A stretch of DNA of 64,000 bases from Brassica napus (taxonomy: Eukaryota > Streptophyta > Magnoliopsida > Brassicales > Brassicaceae). Both the position numbers and the translations under genes were made by a program. Of the stretch, positions 1-10,807 are shown in pieces. The notes beneath the pieces are model-generated. The model saw only the letters and a list, made by a program, of their open reading frames with translations, was not told the origin of the DNA and searched no databases. Positions within the stretch are counted from its first letter, which is position 1; every line of letters starts with the position of its first letter. The DNA lies in contig NC_063436.1 in NCBI RefSeq assembly GCF_020379485.1, positions 12,851,389-12,915,388 of the forward strand, in the 5' to 3' direction.

Positions 1-61
1 TGTCTCATTCTTTGTATTATCGCTTCTAACTATTTAATAAGTATATGATTGTTCTTGGTAG

Positions 62-364
62 GCTCCATGATGGTGTAAACGGCCAAGACGTCTATGCGGC
101 TTTCAACGCCCATGACTACTTTGTCAAGGCTCTGATTCCACTGCCACCGTCGGGAAAGCAATGGTTCCGTGTGGTAAGTGTTTCTTTCTTTCTTTCATCT
201 TCTTTGGTTCTCTGACTTTTCATGACCGACTCAGTTGTCATGTTTTGCACCAGGCTGACACAAACCTCGAGTCACCGGATGATTTTGTAAAGGAAGGTGT
301 GGCAGGCGTGGCTGAGGCATACAATGTGGCTTCATTCTCTTCCATCCTTCTCAAGTCCATGTAA
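62..364 (+). CDS. ISA3: Isoamylase 3 (starch debranching enzyme), last two exons
   Basis: Only the 3' end lies in the window. One exon starts after an AG at 60-61 and ends at 173 before GTAAGT; the next runs from 254 (after CAG) to the TAA at 362-364. The joined frame reads [17 protein letters not shown], then [17 protein letters not shown], and closes with SSILLKSM. I recognise this as the C-terminal beta-sandwich end of plant isoamylase 3, which hydrolyses alpha-1,6 branches in plastid starch, mainly during night-time breakdown. The catalytic barrel lies upstream of the window. In A. thaliana ISA3 is next to AGP10, and AGP10 also follows here, which supports orthology. The last ~38 bp of coding sequence and the 3' flank are duplicated at 3889. 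Confidence 0.9.
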
Positions 365-1928
365 AATAAAGCACATCCTTGTAAAAGATCCATAAGTGTT
401 TATTTGATTAATATGTAAAATTCTAAAATAGACAACATTTCCAATCAAAAGATACAATATATACATTTATATATCGAATAATGGCAGGTGTATGTTTGTT
501 TAAGGTTTTTATTTCATCTCAAACTCCATTTCTTTAACTCATCTCTATTAAATACTTGCATCATAGTTGAACATGGGAACCAAACATAAATGTCTCGTAA
601 AATTTAACCTGTGAAGAGGAGGGAAACTTCAGTTCTAAGGTAATTAATTATTCAAGAATAAAACATAGCAAATTTAACAGACCATAGCCCAAAGTTTTAA
701 ACGACAGCATAAAACAACACACACTCGAGGTTTTGTCTTAACATAAACGATGTTAGCAAACTTATTACAACCACACGAGATGGCATTTAGGATAATTTAA
801 AATACGAAGGGATCTAAATAGAGATATTATTATTATGCTGCATCAGACGGTAACAGAAACAAATTTGACCATGTCAAACATCCCATCCTCAAACACAACA
901 TCACACGACTCCTTGTGACCCCAAATCTCTCCTCCTTGGCGCCTTTCCAAAGCAATCTCTGCACAGCACATGACCTCTTTGCCGTCATTGTTCTTATGAA
1001 AGAAGAGAGCCAGCTTCTTCTCGCCATAGCTCACCGCTTCGGACCTAACTGAGTGGGCAGTCTCCACGGCCAAAAAATCTTTCAAACCGTTGACAACACT
1101 CCAACACCTCTGCTTTGGATCATACGCCTTCAACACCATATCGAAACAATCGTGATAGTACAAGACATCGTCAACCACACACGCACCCACCCATTTATGA
1201 TAATTCAACACCTTGTCCATCAATTCCCATTTCCTTTCCTCTGGTTCATAAGCAAAAAAGTTGCTGTGGCTGTAATCTTTCAGGTAAATCTTACCCTCCA
1301 TCACCATAGAATCAGACCAAAAGGGACCAAGACCTACATGCATGTCTTCCTTTACCAACTTACACTCCCATGATTGTGTTTCTGTATCAAACACCGCGAC
1401 TGCATTCTTCCACGCTTCCCGCGACCCACTTTCATCCGGCAAAAAGGAACCACCAATCAGGTAAATCTTCTTGTCGATGACATTAGCAACTTTATTAGTC
1501 ATGAGCTGAGGAATGTCAGAGATGGGCTGAGACGTGTGAGAGGTGCAGTCAATGCTGAGCGCATGGAGATCGTTAAACCCGTACACCTTTGAACCAACCA
1601 AGACATAGCTTCCACGGGAACACATGTGATGAAGTGTACGTGATCCGACGATGACCAAGCGGTTACTGCATTTGAGTTTCCTGTGGAGAATGTAGAAACT
1701 GAAATCATCACGAGTTTTGCGGTTGCGGAGGACGGCATAGATGCGGTGTTGGGTGATGCCTAGGAAGGATCGCCTCTTGTAGAACGTAGGAGAGGCAATG
1801 AGTTTCCTGAAACTCTTGGAAACGAGGGAGAGAGTCGGGTAATAGCTTCTGGGCACACGAGCTACGATGTCAATGATGACGTCATCTGGAAGCGACGGAC
1901 TCAGAGGCTGCTCCATGTTTTCAGACAT
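326..1928. repeat. Segmental tandem duplication, unit A
   Basis: The DNA from the last codons of ISA3 (326) through the F-box/kelch gene (to 1928) is repeated, diverged, at 3889-5485 in the same orientation, an offset of about 3.56 kb. Matching landmarks are the ISA3 tail around TTCTCAAGTCCATGTAAA, the following 3' flank, and the whole C-terminal part of the F-box/kelch gene. Stretches 365-842 and 1929-3888 hold no gene I can support; they are AT-rich flank and spacer. Confidence 0.85.
843..1928 (-). CDS. F-box/kelch-repeat protein, intact, single exon
   Basis: This is an intronless 361-codon gene read from the ATG at 1928. Residues about 10-55 form an F-box (SLPDDVIIDIVARVPRSYYP, then SLVSKSFRKLIASP). 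The rest is kelch-like: KVYGFNDLHALSID, then NVIDKKIYLIGG and AVFDTETQSWE. Proteins of this architecture usually act as the substrate receptor of SCF ubiquitin ligases, the F-box binding SKP1/ASK and the kelch blades the target; no target can be inferred here. Length is normal for the large Brassicaceae F-box/kelch family. A diverged partner with a broken 5' end lies at 4563-5489, so the pair arose by tandem duplication with the neighbouring ISA3 tail. I see no frameshift or internal stop. Confidence 0.88.
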   Translation of the reverse strand: MSENMEQPLSPSLPDDVIIDIVARVPRSYYPTLSLVSKSFRKLIASPTFYKRRSFLGITQHRIYAVLRNRKTRDDFSFYILHRKLKCSNRLVIVGSRTLHHMCSRGSYVLVGSKVYGFNDLHALSIDCTSHTSQPISDIPQLMTNKVANVIDKKIYLIGGSFLPDESGSREAWKNAVAVFDTETQSWECKLVKEDMHVGLGPFWSDSMVMEGKIYLKDYSHSNFFAYEPEERKWELMDKVLNYHKWVGACVVDDVLYYHDCFDMVLKAYDPKQRCWSVVNGLKDFLAVETAHSVRSEAVSYGEKKLALFFHKNNDGKEVMCCAEIALERRQGGEIWGHKESCDVVFEDGMFDMVKFVSVTV

Positions 1929-3888
1929 GTGAAAGCTGTCGTTGAGTGGATCAGGAAATCAACCTTAACAAAAAAAAGGAAATATGTTATTGGCTAGCCT
2001 AAAACACAAAAGAGAGCTAGCTGATTCTAAGTTCAGACATCATTTCAAGTTCAGATATATATTTCAAACTCAGACAATTCAAGCAAGTTCAGACATTCCA
2101 CCTTCAGACATATCATATCAAGCAAGAATCACAAAGAGAAGGAGAAAGAGTAAATAGCTAAGAAGCTGATTTGAAGACCACAAACCATGCAAGTAATGGG
2201 TGAATATTAGGGTTTACAGCATACAAACAAAAGTTTCAATTTTTATGTAATTATTGGTCATGAAATGTATGCAGGAGGAAAAACCATAACCACCCAAAAA
2301 GTTACACTCAGATTTTCAACAACAAGATAAAAGAAACCAATCATACTAAATAGAAACGGAGGATGGAGAGTGAGAGAAAGAAAAATTTCAGATTTTGAGT
2401 ACAAGCCTGCAAGTAACTTAAGGTTTACGTAAGACACACTCAAGACCCAAAGAGACGAGGAGTTGCATGAAAGAAGAAGCAGAGAATGGAAAACTCTTTA
2501 TAGGGATTGAAAAGTCGCTTTATTTATGAATTATAATAAAATAAATTTTATTATGGGATTGAGTCCATAATAACCCAAAAAGGCAAAAATAATGGACAAG
2601 TAACTAAAATTCCTTAATGGGAAACATTTTAATCTCACTACTCCTTAATAATCTTACTATTTATACCATTTGTTTTTTCTCATGACCTATTCTTTTCTTT
2701 GTAATATAATTGACATCTCACCTATTATCTATATTAAACTAAAAAATTAAACTTCAAATTAAATATTCATACAACAATTCAACAAGGATTCCACTAACTT
2801 AACATTCTTCCCCCTTCGCCATAATTCTCCTCACCCACCATTCTACATTTGGCAATTTTGAATCTCCATTTAAAGGTAAATTTTTGTCATTTTCATGAAA
2901 TTTTCTTATTAATAGATTATATATTTGATATGGGTAATGTAAAAAATCAAAATTCTGTTATGAAACCGGAGTTTTTGAAAACAGATACAAAAATGATATT
3001 TAAAGATGATTTGGTTTATTTTATACAATTTTGAAACATACAAAAATCATTACACTGGTGTTAGAAAATATGTTCGTTGTTTAACACGTCCATTGTCGTG
3101 TATAAAGATTAAATCGAAGCTATTTTTAAAAATTGTAGGTACTGTTAAAACAATTATAGTACGACTAAAGCAAATATGTATTAATAAAATTACTGGTACA
3201 ACAACAATAAGTTTTTTTTTTGTAACTTACAACAACAATAAGTTCTAGTAGGGCAACTAAAGAATACTAGGACGATTTGTATTATTGTGGTTGAAATACA
3301 CGAATAGCAGAATCCAATTGACCTTTATATGGCTAAGGAATCCCTTGGAATCGTTAAGTAGTGTTCATGCTGAATCAATAACCCTCCACGAATCGAACGA
3401 GAGGAGTAGGGAGGGAGATAATTCCTTAAACACGTTCAAATGGAAAAATGAAAATCAACAACGGATGTTCTCTATATTTTTTTGAGATTATTTTTGTACA
3501 ACTTATTTTTTTCTTTAATATAACAAGCGATCAATTGATTGGTAATTTAAGATATACTAGGTAGTTGGCCTTCACAACTACACGAGTATGAAATTTTAAT
3601 AAAGAGATTTGTTATTTTAAAAGAGATTAAGAGACTTTGTTATTTTAAAATATGAATAATATTTTATGAAGAAAAATACTCAACTAAGAGGGGTGATGTA
3701 ATACCATATTTTTGTATTCTAATCTTAATTTTCTTTTGAATCTTGTAATAATTTCTATAAGTTAATTCTTTGACTTAATAGACTGGCTAATTTTAAATCT
3801 AGAAGTTGTTCATAAAAATGTCTACTAAAAAAACTTATTTTATTATGATATATATTTCAAATGCATTTAGATAATTTGTAATCATTAA
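1929..3888. other. Gene-free spacer between the two duplicated units
   Basis: About 2 kb of AT-rich DNA upstream of the intact F-box/kelch gene. Short open frames are present but none has a recognisable domain or protein-like composition. I see no clear transposon ends. Confidence 0.5.
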
Positions 3889-3927
3889 GTGGCTCCATTC
3901 TCTTCGATCCTTCTCAAGTCCATGTAA
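3889..3927 (+). pseudogene. Duplicated scrap of the ISA3 last exon
   Basis: The 3889-3927 stretch matches the final codons and stop of ISA3 (326-364), with substitutions, and is followed by a diverged copy of the ISA3 3' flank. No upstream ISA3 sequence precedes it, so it marks the duplication breakpoint and is not a gene. Confidence 0.8.
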
Positions 3928-4456
3928 AGCAAAGCAGATCCTTGATTTTCTTTGGTAAAAGATCCGTAAGTGTCTCGTCATATTTGATTAGTACGTGAAA
4001 TTCTAAAAAAAGACGACATTTTCAATCAACAGAAACAATATATAAACATATATGTTTCGAGCAATGGTGTGTGTGTCTCAAGCCAATGTTGGAAAAAAAA
4101 GGTGTTTGTGTGTGTGTGTTTTTATAAGGTTTTCATTTCATCCGAAACTCATATGTTCCCTTTTCTTTGATTCATCTCCCTAAAGGCTTGCATCATAGTT
4201 TTAACATGGGCACCAAACATTAGCGAATCTTACATTTAGTTTGCATCATAAGATCTTACATTTAGTGTGCATCATAAGTTGAGCATGAACCAAACATATA
4301 TGTCTCGTCAAATCTGATAACATGTAAAATTCTAAAACTGACTACATTTCCAATTACATACTAAACCAGTGATGAGGCCGTGACGATCAAACTTCGTGTC
4401 TAAGGAAACGATTCAAGATTAAAACATAGCAAATTTAACTGAACACAGCACAAGTC

Positions 4457-4530
4457 TTACAACCACACGAAATGGCATTTAGGATAAGTGAAATTACAAC
4501 CACACGTAATGGCATTTAGGATAAATGAAA
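4457..4530. repeat. Two 37-bp direct repeats beside the truncated F-box/kelch copy
   Basis: A 37-bp block beginning TTACAACCACACG occurs at 4457 and again at 4494, next to each other. Unit A has this block only once (near 767), so the doubling happened after the segmental duplication. A diverged triplication of a GCATCATA-containing block lies just upstream, around 4188-4300. Confidence 0.8.
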
Positions 4531-4562
4531 ATACGAAAGACCTAAATAGAGTTCATGCTGCA

Positions 4563-5489
4563 TCAAACCGTAACAGCTACACATTTCATCACGTCAAACA
4601 GCCCACCATCCTCGATGACAACATCAAACGCCTCCATCTTACCCCAAATCTCTCCACCTTGGCGCCTTTCCAAAGCGATCTCCGCGCAGCAAATGACCTT
4701 CTTGCCGTCATGTGTTTTAAGAAAGAAGAGCGCCAACTTCTTCTCGCCGCACTTCACCGCATTGGCCCACTTTGATTGGGTAGTCTCAGCCGCCAAAAAC
4801 TCTTCCAAACCGTTGACAACACTCCAGCGGCTCTGCTTTGGATCAAACGCCCTTAACGCCTTGTCAGAGCAATCAAGATAGTAGAGGACATCATCAACCA
4901 CACACCCACCCTCCCAGTCCTTAGAGTTCAACACCTCGTTCATCTCCCACTTGTTTTCCTTTGGTTCGTAAACAATAGAATAGCTCTCCCTAATACCTCT
5001 CATGCAAATCTTATCCTCCATCACCACCGCATCAGACCAAAGAGGACCAACCCGCATGTCTTCTTTTCTAATCACAGGCTCCCACGTCTGCGTTTCTGCA
5101 TCAAGCACCATCACTGTTTTCCTCCACGACATCCCATGATCAGAAGTGAAACGAGAATCACCGATCAGGTAAACCTTCCCGTCGATGACATTAGCAACTC
5201 TACTAGGCATGGGAGTTGCCGAGAAGCGCTGTGGCATGTCAGGGATGGGCTGCGCCGTGTGGGAGGCACAGTCAATGCAGAGGGCATCGACATCGTTGAA
5301 CACGTACACCTTCGAACCCACCGAGACAAAGCTTCCACGGTAAGACACGGGAGAAAGTGATCGGACGATGACCAAGCGGTTACTGCTGTTGAGTTTTCGG
5401 TGGAGGATGTAGAAACGGCAGTCACCCGTGTCGCGGTTGCGGAGAAGAGCGTAGACACGGTGTTGGGTGATGCCTAGCTGAGATCGCCT
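4563..5489 (-). pseudogene. F-box/kelch copy lacking its F-box
   Basis: About 308 codons are open on the minus strand, matching residues ~55-361 of the intact gene at 843-1928 and ending in the same CVAVTV-like tail (here KCVAVTV). Kelch landmarks include SKVYVFNDVDALCID, DGKVYLIGDS and VMVLDAETQTWE. The frame runs 5'-ward to QLGITQHRVYALLRNRD and then meets a TAG exactly where the foldback at 5486 begins; no F-box and no in-frame ATG comparable with the intact copy remains. Without an F-box it could not join an SCF complex. The first internal ATG is deep in the kelch part. Selection may have been relaxed only recently, because the remaining frame is unbroken. Confidence 0.85.
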
Positions 5490-5805
5490 CTAACATTTTT
5501 GAACAAAATATCAAAATATATAATATCAACTTTGAAAACTAAAAAAATTCCCACTTAATTTTAAAAATTAAAAATAATTTATATAAGAAAATTGTATAAA
5601 TAAATTCAAAGTTGTAAGCATATTTAAGATCGTATAATAATAAATAATAAAATATTATACAATTTAAATATGCTTACAACTTTGAATTTATTTATACAAT
5701 TTTCTTATATAAATTATTTTTAATTTTTAAAATTAAGTGGGAATTGTTTTAGTTTTCAAAGTTGATATTATGTATTTTGATATTTTGTTCAAAAATGTTA
5801 AGAGG
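5486..5805. mobile_element. Near-perfect foldback (two 142-bp inverted arms)
   Basis: Arms 5486-5627 and 5664-5805 are reverse complements with about three differences, separated by a 36-bp spacer that is itself partly palindromic. The arms start with GCCTCT(T)AACATTTTTG; GCCTCTT is also the sequence of the F-box/kelch gene at this point, so part of the arm tip may be host DNA copied by the rearrangement. RNA from this locus would form a very long hairpin. Class unclear: a MITE or foldback element, or an inverted duplication made during the truncation. Confidence 0.8.
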
Positions 5806-5975
5806 CCTTTTACCTTTCTTTCACTAAGATATGTTGTACAAAATATTAGACAAATTAACCAATAACTAAAATATATAAAGCAATCACCAAAGTTTTAAAT
5901 TGGATAAGATGAACAAGAATAGTAGTTTATATAATGGAGAATTTCAATTTGTAATAATATTTCAAAAAATTATTT

Positions 5976-6040
5976 TAGTCTAGTTGTTAGTGTGCCCCTT
6001 TAAAAGGATATCCCAGCACGGATTTGAATCCCGAAATGAA
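5976..6040 (+). repeat. tRNA-like / possible SINE scrap
   Basis: A TAGTCTAGTTGTTAG block resembles a pol III A box, and GATTTGAATCC about 40 bp later resembles a B box. There is no cloverleaf, so this is at best a tRNA-derived relic. Confidence 0.3.
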
Positions 6041-6060
6041 CATATTTTAAAAAAAAATAC

Positions 6061-6467
6061 ATATATCAAAACAACATCGTCTTATCTTTGTTAAAAGTTG
6101 ATTAACTTCTGTTAGAGTTAATGTAGATTTAGACACGTTTTAGAAAAAATTGGATAATTTTTTTTTAAATTATAATTGAGTTGAGGTCGTTTTTGGCACT
6201 GACCATTTGTTCGGGTCTTATTTGGCACGATTGAAAGTGTTGGGGTCGAAATTGGCACTTTTCCTCGTATATCAAACGACGTCGTTTTATCTTGTTAACG
6301 GTTGACTAACTTCTGTTAGAGTCAATGTAGATTTATGCACGTTTTAAGAAGTTCGGGTAGTTTTTTTGAATTATAATTGAGTTGAGATCGTATTTGGCAC
6401 TGATCAATTGTTCGGGTCGTATTTGGCATGACTGAAATAGTTTGTGTCGAAATTGGCATTTTTCCCG
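6061..6467. repeat. Two ~205-bp tandem copies upstream of AGP10
   Basis: 6061-6267 and 6268-6467 are diverged direct copies. Both share TAACTTCTGTTAGAGT, AATTATAATTGAGTTGAG and a TTGGCACTGA..ATTTGTTCGGGT block, and both end in TCGAAATTGGCA. They form most of the AGP10 upstream region. Confidence 0.8.
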
Positions 6468-6637
6468 AAAATTTCTAATGTAATAAAAAAAAAGACGAAA
6501 TGGGACTAGAATTATAAATAAGATAACACTTTTGGACTTAGTTTACAAATTACACTAAACCATTAGCGCGTTTTCGTGTTCTTTCGAAGAAACAACACAT
6601 ACCTCTCTCTATCTCTCACGTAACTCTCCAGTTTCCA

Positions 6638-6650
6638 CTATATATAAAGC
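6638..6650 (+). promoter_or_regulatory. TATA box of AGP10
   Basis: CTATATATAAAG lies about 75 bp before the AGP10 ATG and is followed by a C/T-rich leader with CTCTTT repeats, the usual arrangement of a strongly expressed plant promoter. Transcription would begin near 6670. Confidence 0.65.
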
Positions 6651-6723
6651 CTCTTCGTCTCCTCCCTTCTCGAAACAATCTCTCTTTCTCTCCTTCTTGT
6701 CTTAAATCTCAAAGCACGAAACC

Positions 6724-7104
6724 ATGGCCCCAAAGTCCATCGCCGTTTTCCTCCTCCTCGCTCTCATAGTTTCCTCCGCCATAGCTCAGGCTCCGGGAGC
6801 ATCTCCGACAGGGTCTCCTCTTCCAGCCACTTCTCCAATCTCTCAGCCTCCAAGAACCGCCGCACCAACTCCCTCACGCGCCACCACTCCTCCGCCGTCC
6901 GTCACTCCCACGGCAGCTCCTACTTCCCCTCCGGCTGGCTCACCGACCTCAACCGTCGCTTCACCGCCGGCTCCTCCGATCTCGCTTACACCCGATGGAG
7001 CTCCTGACGCAAATGCCCCTGCTGGATCTACTCCTAACGACGCCGCTGCACTCTCCGCCGGATCTTTCCTAGGATTCCTATTCGTCGCCGCTTTGTTGGT
7101 TTAA
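6724..7104 (+). CDS. AGP10: Classical arabinogalactan protein 10
   Basis: A single-exon gene of 126 codons. Residues 1-21 are a clear secretion signal (hydrophobic run ending SSAIA, then Q). Residues ~22-110 are dominated by Pro, Ala, Ser and Thr in spaced AP, SP and TP dipeptides, the substrate for proline hydroxylation and type II arabinogalactan addition. The last ~16 residues (AGSFLGFLFVAALLV) are a GPI-anchor signal following small residues. The product should sit on the outer face of the plasma membrane and in the wall. Composition, length and position next to ISA3 identify it as AGP10. A Helitron begins 25 bp after the stop, separating it from its original 3' flank. Confidence 0.9.
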   Translation: MAPKSIAVFLLLALIVSSAIAQAPGASPTGSPLPATSPISQPPRTAAPTPSRATTPPPSVTPTAAPTSPPAGSPTSTVASPPAPPISLTPDGAPDANAPAGSTPNDAAALSAGSFLGFLFVAALLV

Positions 7105-7128
7105 TTTGGTGTTTAGATTATGTATTAA

Positions 7129-9423
7129 CTAGGGTTTGGCCCGCCCTACGGGCGGATTAGTCACTAAAACATAACTATATCATTAATGTTAGTGAATATT
7201 TCTAAATGTATAAATTTCTTAAAATCTAATGAATTTGCAGAACTTTTGTTTTGTGAAAATATAATTTTAATCTACATTTTTATATTTAAAAGCATGCATT
7301 TGAAAAGTGTAATTTTAATTATCATATTCTAAGAATGAAACCTGAGCATTACAATTTTAAGGAATATAAGAAAATATTCATAATAAAATATGAGGATTTT
7401 TGTTCTGAGTCAGTGGCATCGTGTTTGATATCATCTATTTCAGTATAACATTTCAGTTATGTTCTTTTGATTATTCTTCGTTTGTCTAATGTTAAAGCGG
7501 AATCGGTGGCAAAGTCATATTTAGCTCTTGCTTTATCTAACTCCAATGCTGAAGACTAAATATTTTTAATTAAGTTAATAAATATTATTAAATCCAAAGA
7601 AAAATGAGGATATTTTGATTTTATTTCACTTTAGTACATTGATCTAGGAATGCTCGTAAAATTTTAATTTTTTTAATAATTAATCGTATATGCTCTCATC
7701 CTCCACAAATAAATAAATTATCAATTTATTTGTGTGGTGCCTTTTATATTAGTGATCTTTTCTAAGTGTTTAGTTTCTCCTTTCTGAAAGCTTTTTTTTT
7801 GGTAAAATATTAAGATTTATACCATTTTCTGAATTTTTCCAATGTTGTAAACAACTTATTATGCAAGAAACAACAACAACCCAACTCAAAAACAAAACAA
7901 AACGGAGACAGATCAACTTGAAGAATATTTGGGTTTTTTCAATTGGTTTGTATATGTTCCTTTTGGTTGCCTGAAACGATATTAGTATTGACGTGTAGCT
8001 TAGTGGTTAAAACTTGACTGTACGTTTCTCTACTTCATTCTAAATATCTAATGAAGATCTTAAACTTTATATATCAGTGAACATGACCCCGCAAGATCTA
8101 AACACACGCCCCTGAGAAAGGGTGAAACAAAAACAACAACGCTATTCAAGCCCAGACAACCGTACTTGAAGTAATTTCATTTATAAACAATAGAGGAACT
8201 TGTTTCCAAGTCGGAAGGAAAACTAAAACCAAAGATAAATTAAAACATCAAAGAAAGTTTCATGTGAGAAAAATCTCTGAGAATTAAAAGACCGAAACAG
8301 AGAAAAGAAAGAAAAACGATAAACGTGATGTAATCGACTTTAAGCTCAGGTCCTCCTTAGCTCTGAAGCTATGCAATGCGTGGCTTCTTCTTCCCTTCAC
8401 GCACATCCTCCGTGGGTGGATCCTTCTGAGTTGAGGAGTCGACCAAAACAGTAGTATCAGTTGGTTGAGCTGGAGCAGCATCACTAACTTCAACAATCCC
8501 ACCACTATCACTCGTAGATTTTTTCTCAGATGCATCACATAGAATCATATCAGATGGCTTAGTTGACTGCAACAGCTCCAGGCATGTCATCGCCAGGGTG
8601 GTTATTACTTCCCTGGAGATAAACAAAAAGGAAATTAGTTAAGAGCAAAGAAGAGATGTCCAGTTCAAGTGTTAGGTGTTGGAATGCATCGAGTCATGCA
8701 CGATAATTGAGGCCTGAATCAGAGTTGCTTGCCATAACCGAAGGTAACCAAAATAAAAAAAAACTTAGTTATGTTATTAAACATAAAGCTAAACTAAATA
8801 ACTAAAATAGCAGTTCGCATCAACCAAAACCATATTGACACCCCTAAGGTCGCCTCCTTTCTTCACATTTCTTGTCGTCTAGAAACGCAAAACAGGGGTG
8901 ACTACAGTCTGACGACACCGGCCTGCCTTCAACTCAGTATAAAGAACCAGTTGATTCATCATTTTCAGAACCAGTGTGAAGAGAAAAAATAAGATACGAA
9001 AAGCAGGAGAGGAGAATATAATGGGAACAACTCGTTGTGGATCTATATGTAAAATTACAGGACTGTTGAAGGGGGTGAGAATGAATTGAAGACAAAGTAG
9101 TGAAAGCTATCTTTAAATGCAATAAATAACAACATTTACAGTATCAATTGAGGTCGATCAGGAGCGTTACCGGCAGGAAGGGTGTTCGTCGAGGAAATCG
9201 AAACAATTCAGAATAGGAGAAAAGAGGTGATTCAATTGTTTGGGCTTTCAGATGGAACAATTTCACAGGTGTGATGAAGATAACAGAGTAAGCCCAGAAC
9301 GTTATCTGCTTGAAAAAAAGAGGTGTAGTTTATAAAAAGAAGAAGACACGTGGAGGCAAAAGGAAAAGGCAGTGCTGAGGTGGCAGTATGAGAAGAGAGT
9401 ATGTTCTCCTTTATATATATAGA
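7129..9423 (-). mobile_element. Non-autonomous Helitron (2.3 kb) carrying an RPA-like pseudogene
   Basis: Read on the minus strand, the element starts with TCTATATATATAAAGG at 9423 and ends with a hairpin (CCGCCC TAC GGGCGG, 7141-7155), a short spacer and CTAG at 7132-7129. It is flanked by A (7128) and T (9424), the A^T target typical of Helitrons, with no target duplication. Inside, the same strand holds remains of the RPA70-like gene common in plant Helitrons. No Rep/helicase sequence is present, so it depends on another copy to move. Confidence 0.85.
8369..8972 (-). pseudogene. Helitron RPA70-like (DUF223) gene, broken
   Basis: The N-terminal OB-fold exon lies around 8972-8860: MNQLVLYTELKAGRCRQTVV, then a TAG where the family has a Trp, then in-frame NVKKGGDLRGVNMVLV. 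The family pattern is ELKxGRC..TVxVRLLRFWEARNV..GGELMGVDM. Downstream, 8626-8369 encodes an acidic Ser/Thr-rich tail ending in KKKPRIA, like RPA-like C-termini. The middle is missing. In intact Helitrons the protein is thought to bind single-stranded DNA during rolling-circle transposition; this copy cannot make it. Confidence 0.65.
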
Positions 9424-10807
9424 TAATTCGAGAGTTTAGCGATGGACGACGGTAGATATTCGATCTGTGGTGGTTTTTAATAGTTTGTTTAGAGATGTAT
9501 TTGTGGTTTTATGATGATCTCTAATACCTTTAAACACCTTTTGTTATATCGTTTGTTATTATTACTTATGGTTTAGTTATCACATTTATCTGGTTTTGAT
9601 TATTGCATCCTGATTTGAATGTGTGATATACTGAATTCAAAAGTGGTGGACTTTTTTAACTTAAATCAAAAGAGATTAGTGGTTTACTCATTGTTGGAAA
9701 AGGTGATTAGTAGTGATGGCTATGAGGTCAGCAACGTGTGCGTGTTTAGACACGTGTCGTAATGTCTGAAAACGGTGAATTCGTCGTTTATCGGTAGTGG
9801 CAATAACAGCTGGTCTGTTTTTGTTCGGTTCTCTCTTATTTCTAACACTTTATATTTTAAAATGAAACTAGAAACTGAAAGTCGGTTATAGACTAGTTAA
9901 CGATGTTTAATTGCGTATTGAAAGTTGAAATTGTAAAAGTGGATTAGAAAAGTCTTGGGTTTGGTCAGAAAGATAAGAGTAGGTGTCACATGGAGACAGC
10001 TGTAAGAATACTTGTAATAAGCTTTTACTTTTACTAGGATTCTATTGGCTCATACATGTGGGCTTCTACGTATTATATATTTATATTGAACCAATTTAGG
10101 TAAAGCGTGTCATAACAAAACGATTTTTTGTAAGTTAAAACGAAAATGTGTTACTATAGAATGTAGACGAAGATACCATCATTAACAGAAATCGAAAAAA
10201 AAAATACTCCATTCTCTTTTGTTTCGTCACATTCTATTTTTTTTTCCCGAAATGAACCAAAAAAAAGATTAAGACAAAAAGACAAAAAGAGAGTAGCCAA
10301 AACTTAAAAGAAAAATGCTGGATCCAGTAGATGTGAAACAAATATAGCGTTGCTGCGTCCAATATATGTGAATCCGATTCGCATTTGATGATTCCCTTCC
10401 CAGTTTTACAACTCAGCCAAAAATGAAGACTAATACTCAACGAGTATAAATCATATAGCAGAGTTTAAACGGAAACATAGTCTATCTGAAACATAGCCAT
10501 TAAAAATACAGAACAACCTTATATCTGAAACAACACATACACGGAAATTAGTTTAAGAAAGAAAAGAAAAAACACTTACACGGAAATTTGTTAACTAACA
10601 ATTTACCGTTTCTTTGTACAACGTTTCTAAACAAAAATTGTTACAAAAACTGATGTGATGTAAGTTCGATATTATTTTACTTTGTATTCTTTTCACGAAA
10701 CAACATATGTTATATATATTTTTTAATCTAATGTTATTTGAAAGACACTTATCGATGATTAAAAATACGATTATAAGAAGTTTTAATTAAAAATTTATGA
10801 AAAGATA
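9424..10807. other. Gene-free spacer; displaced AGP10 3' flank at its left end
   Basis: The first ~200 bp should be the original AGP10 3' flank, since removing the Helitron joins it to the stop codon. The rest is AT-rich, and I see no gene or clear element end. Confidence 0.5.

Noticed and set aside
7985..8030. tRNA-like block (GTGTAGCTTAGTGGTTAA)
   Set aside because: It resembles an A box but has no B box or cloverleaf at the right distance and lies inside the Helitron.
8284..8538. Open frame overlapping the RPA-like tail in another frame
   Set aside because: It has no domain and is the shadow of the RPA-like C-terminus at 8369-8626.
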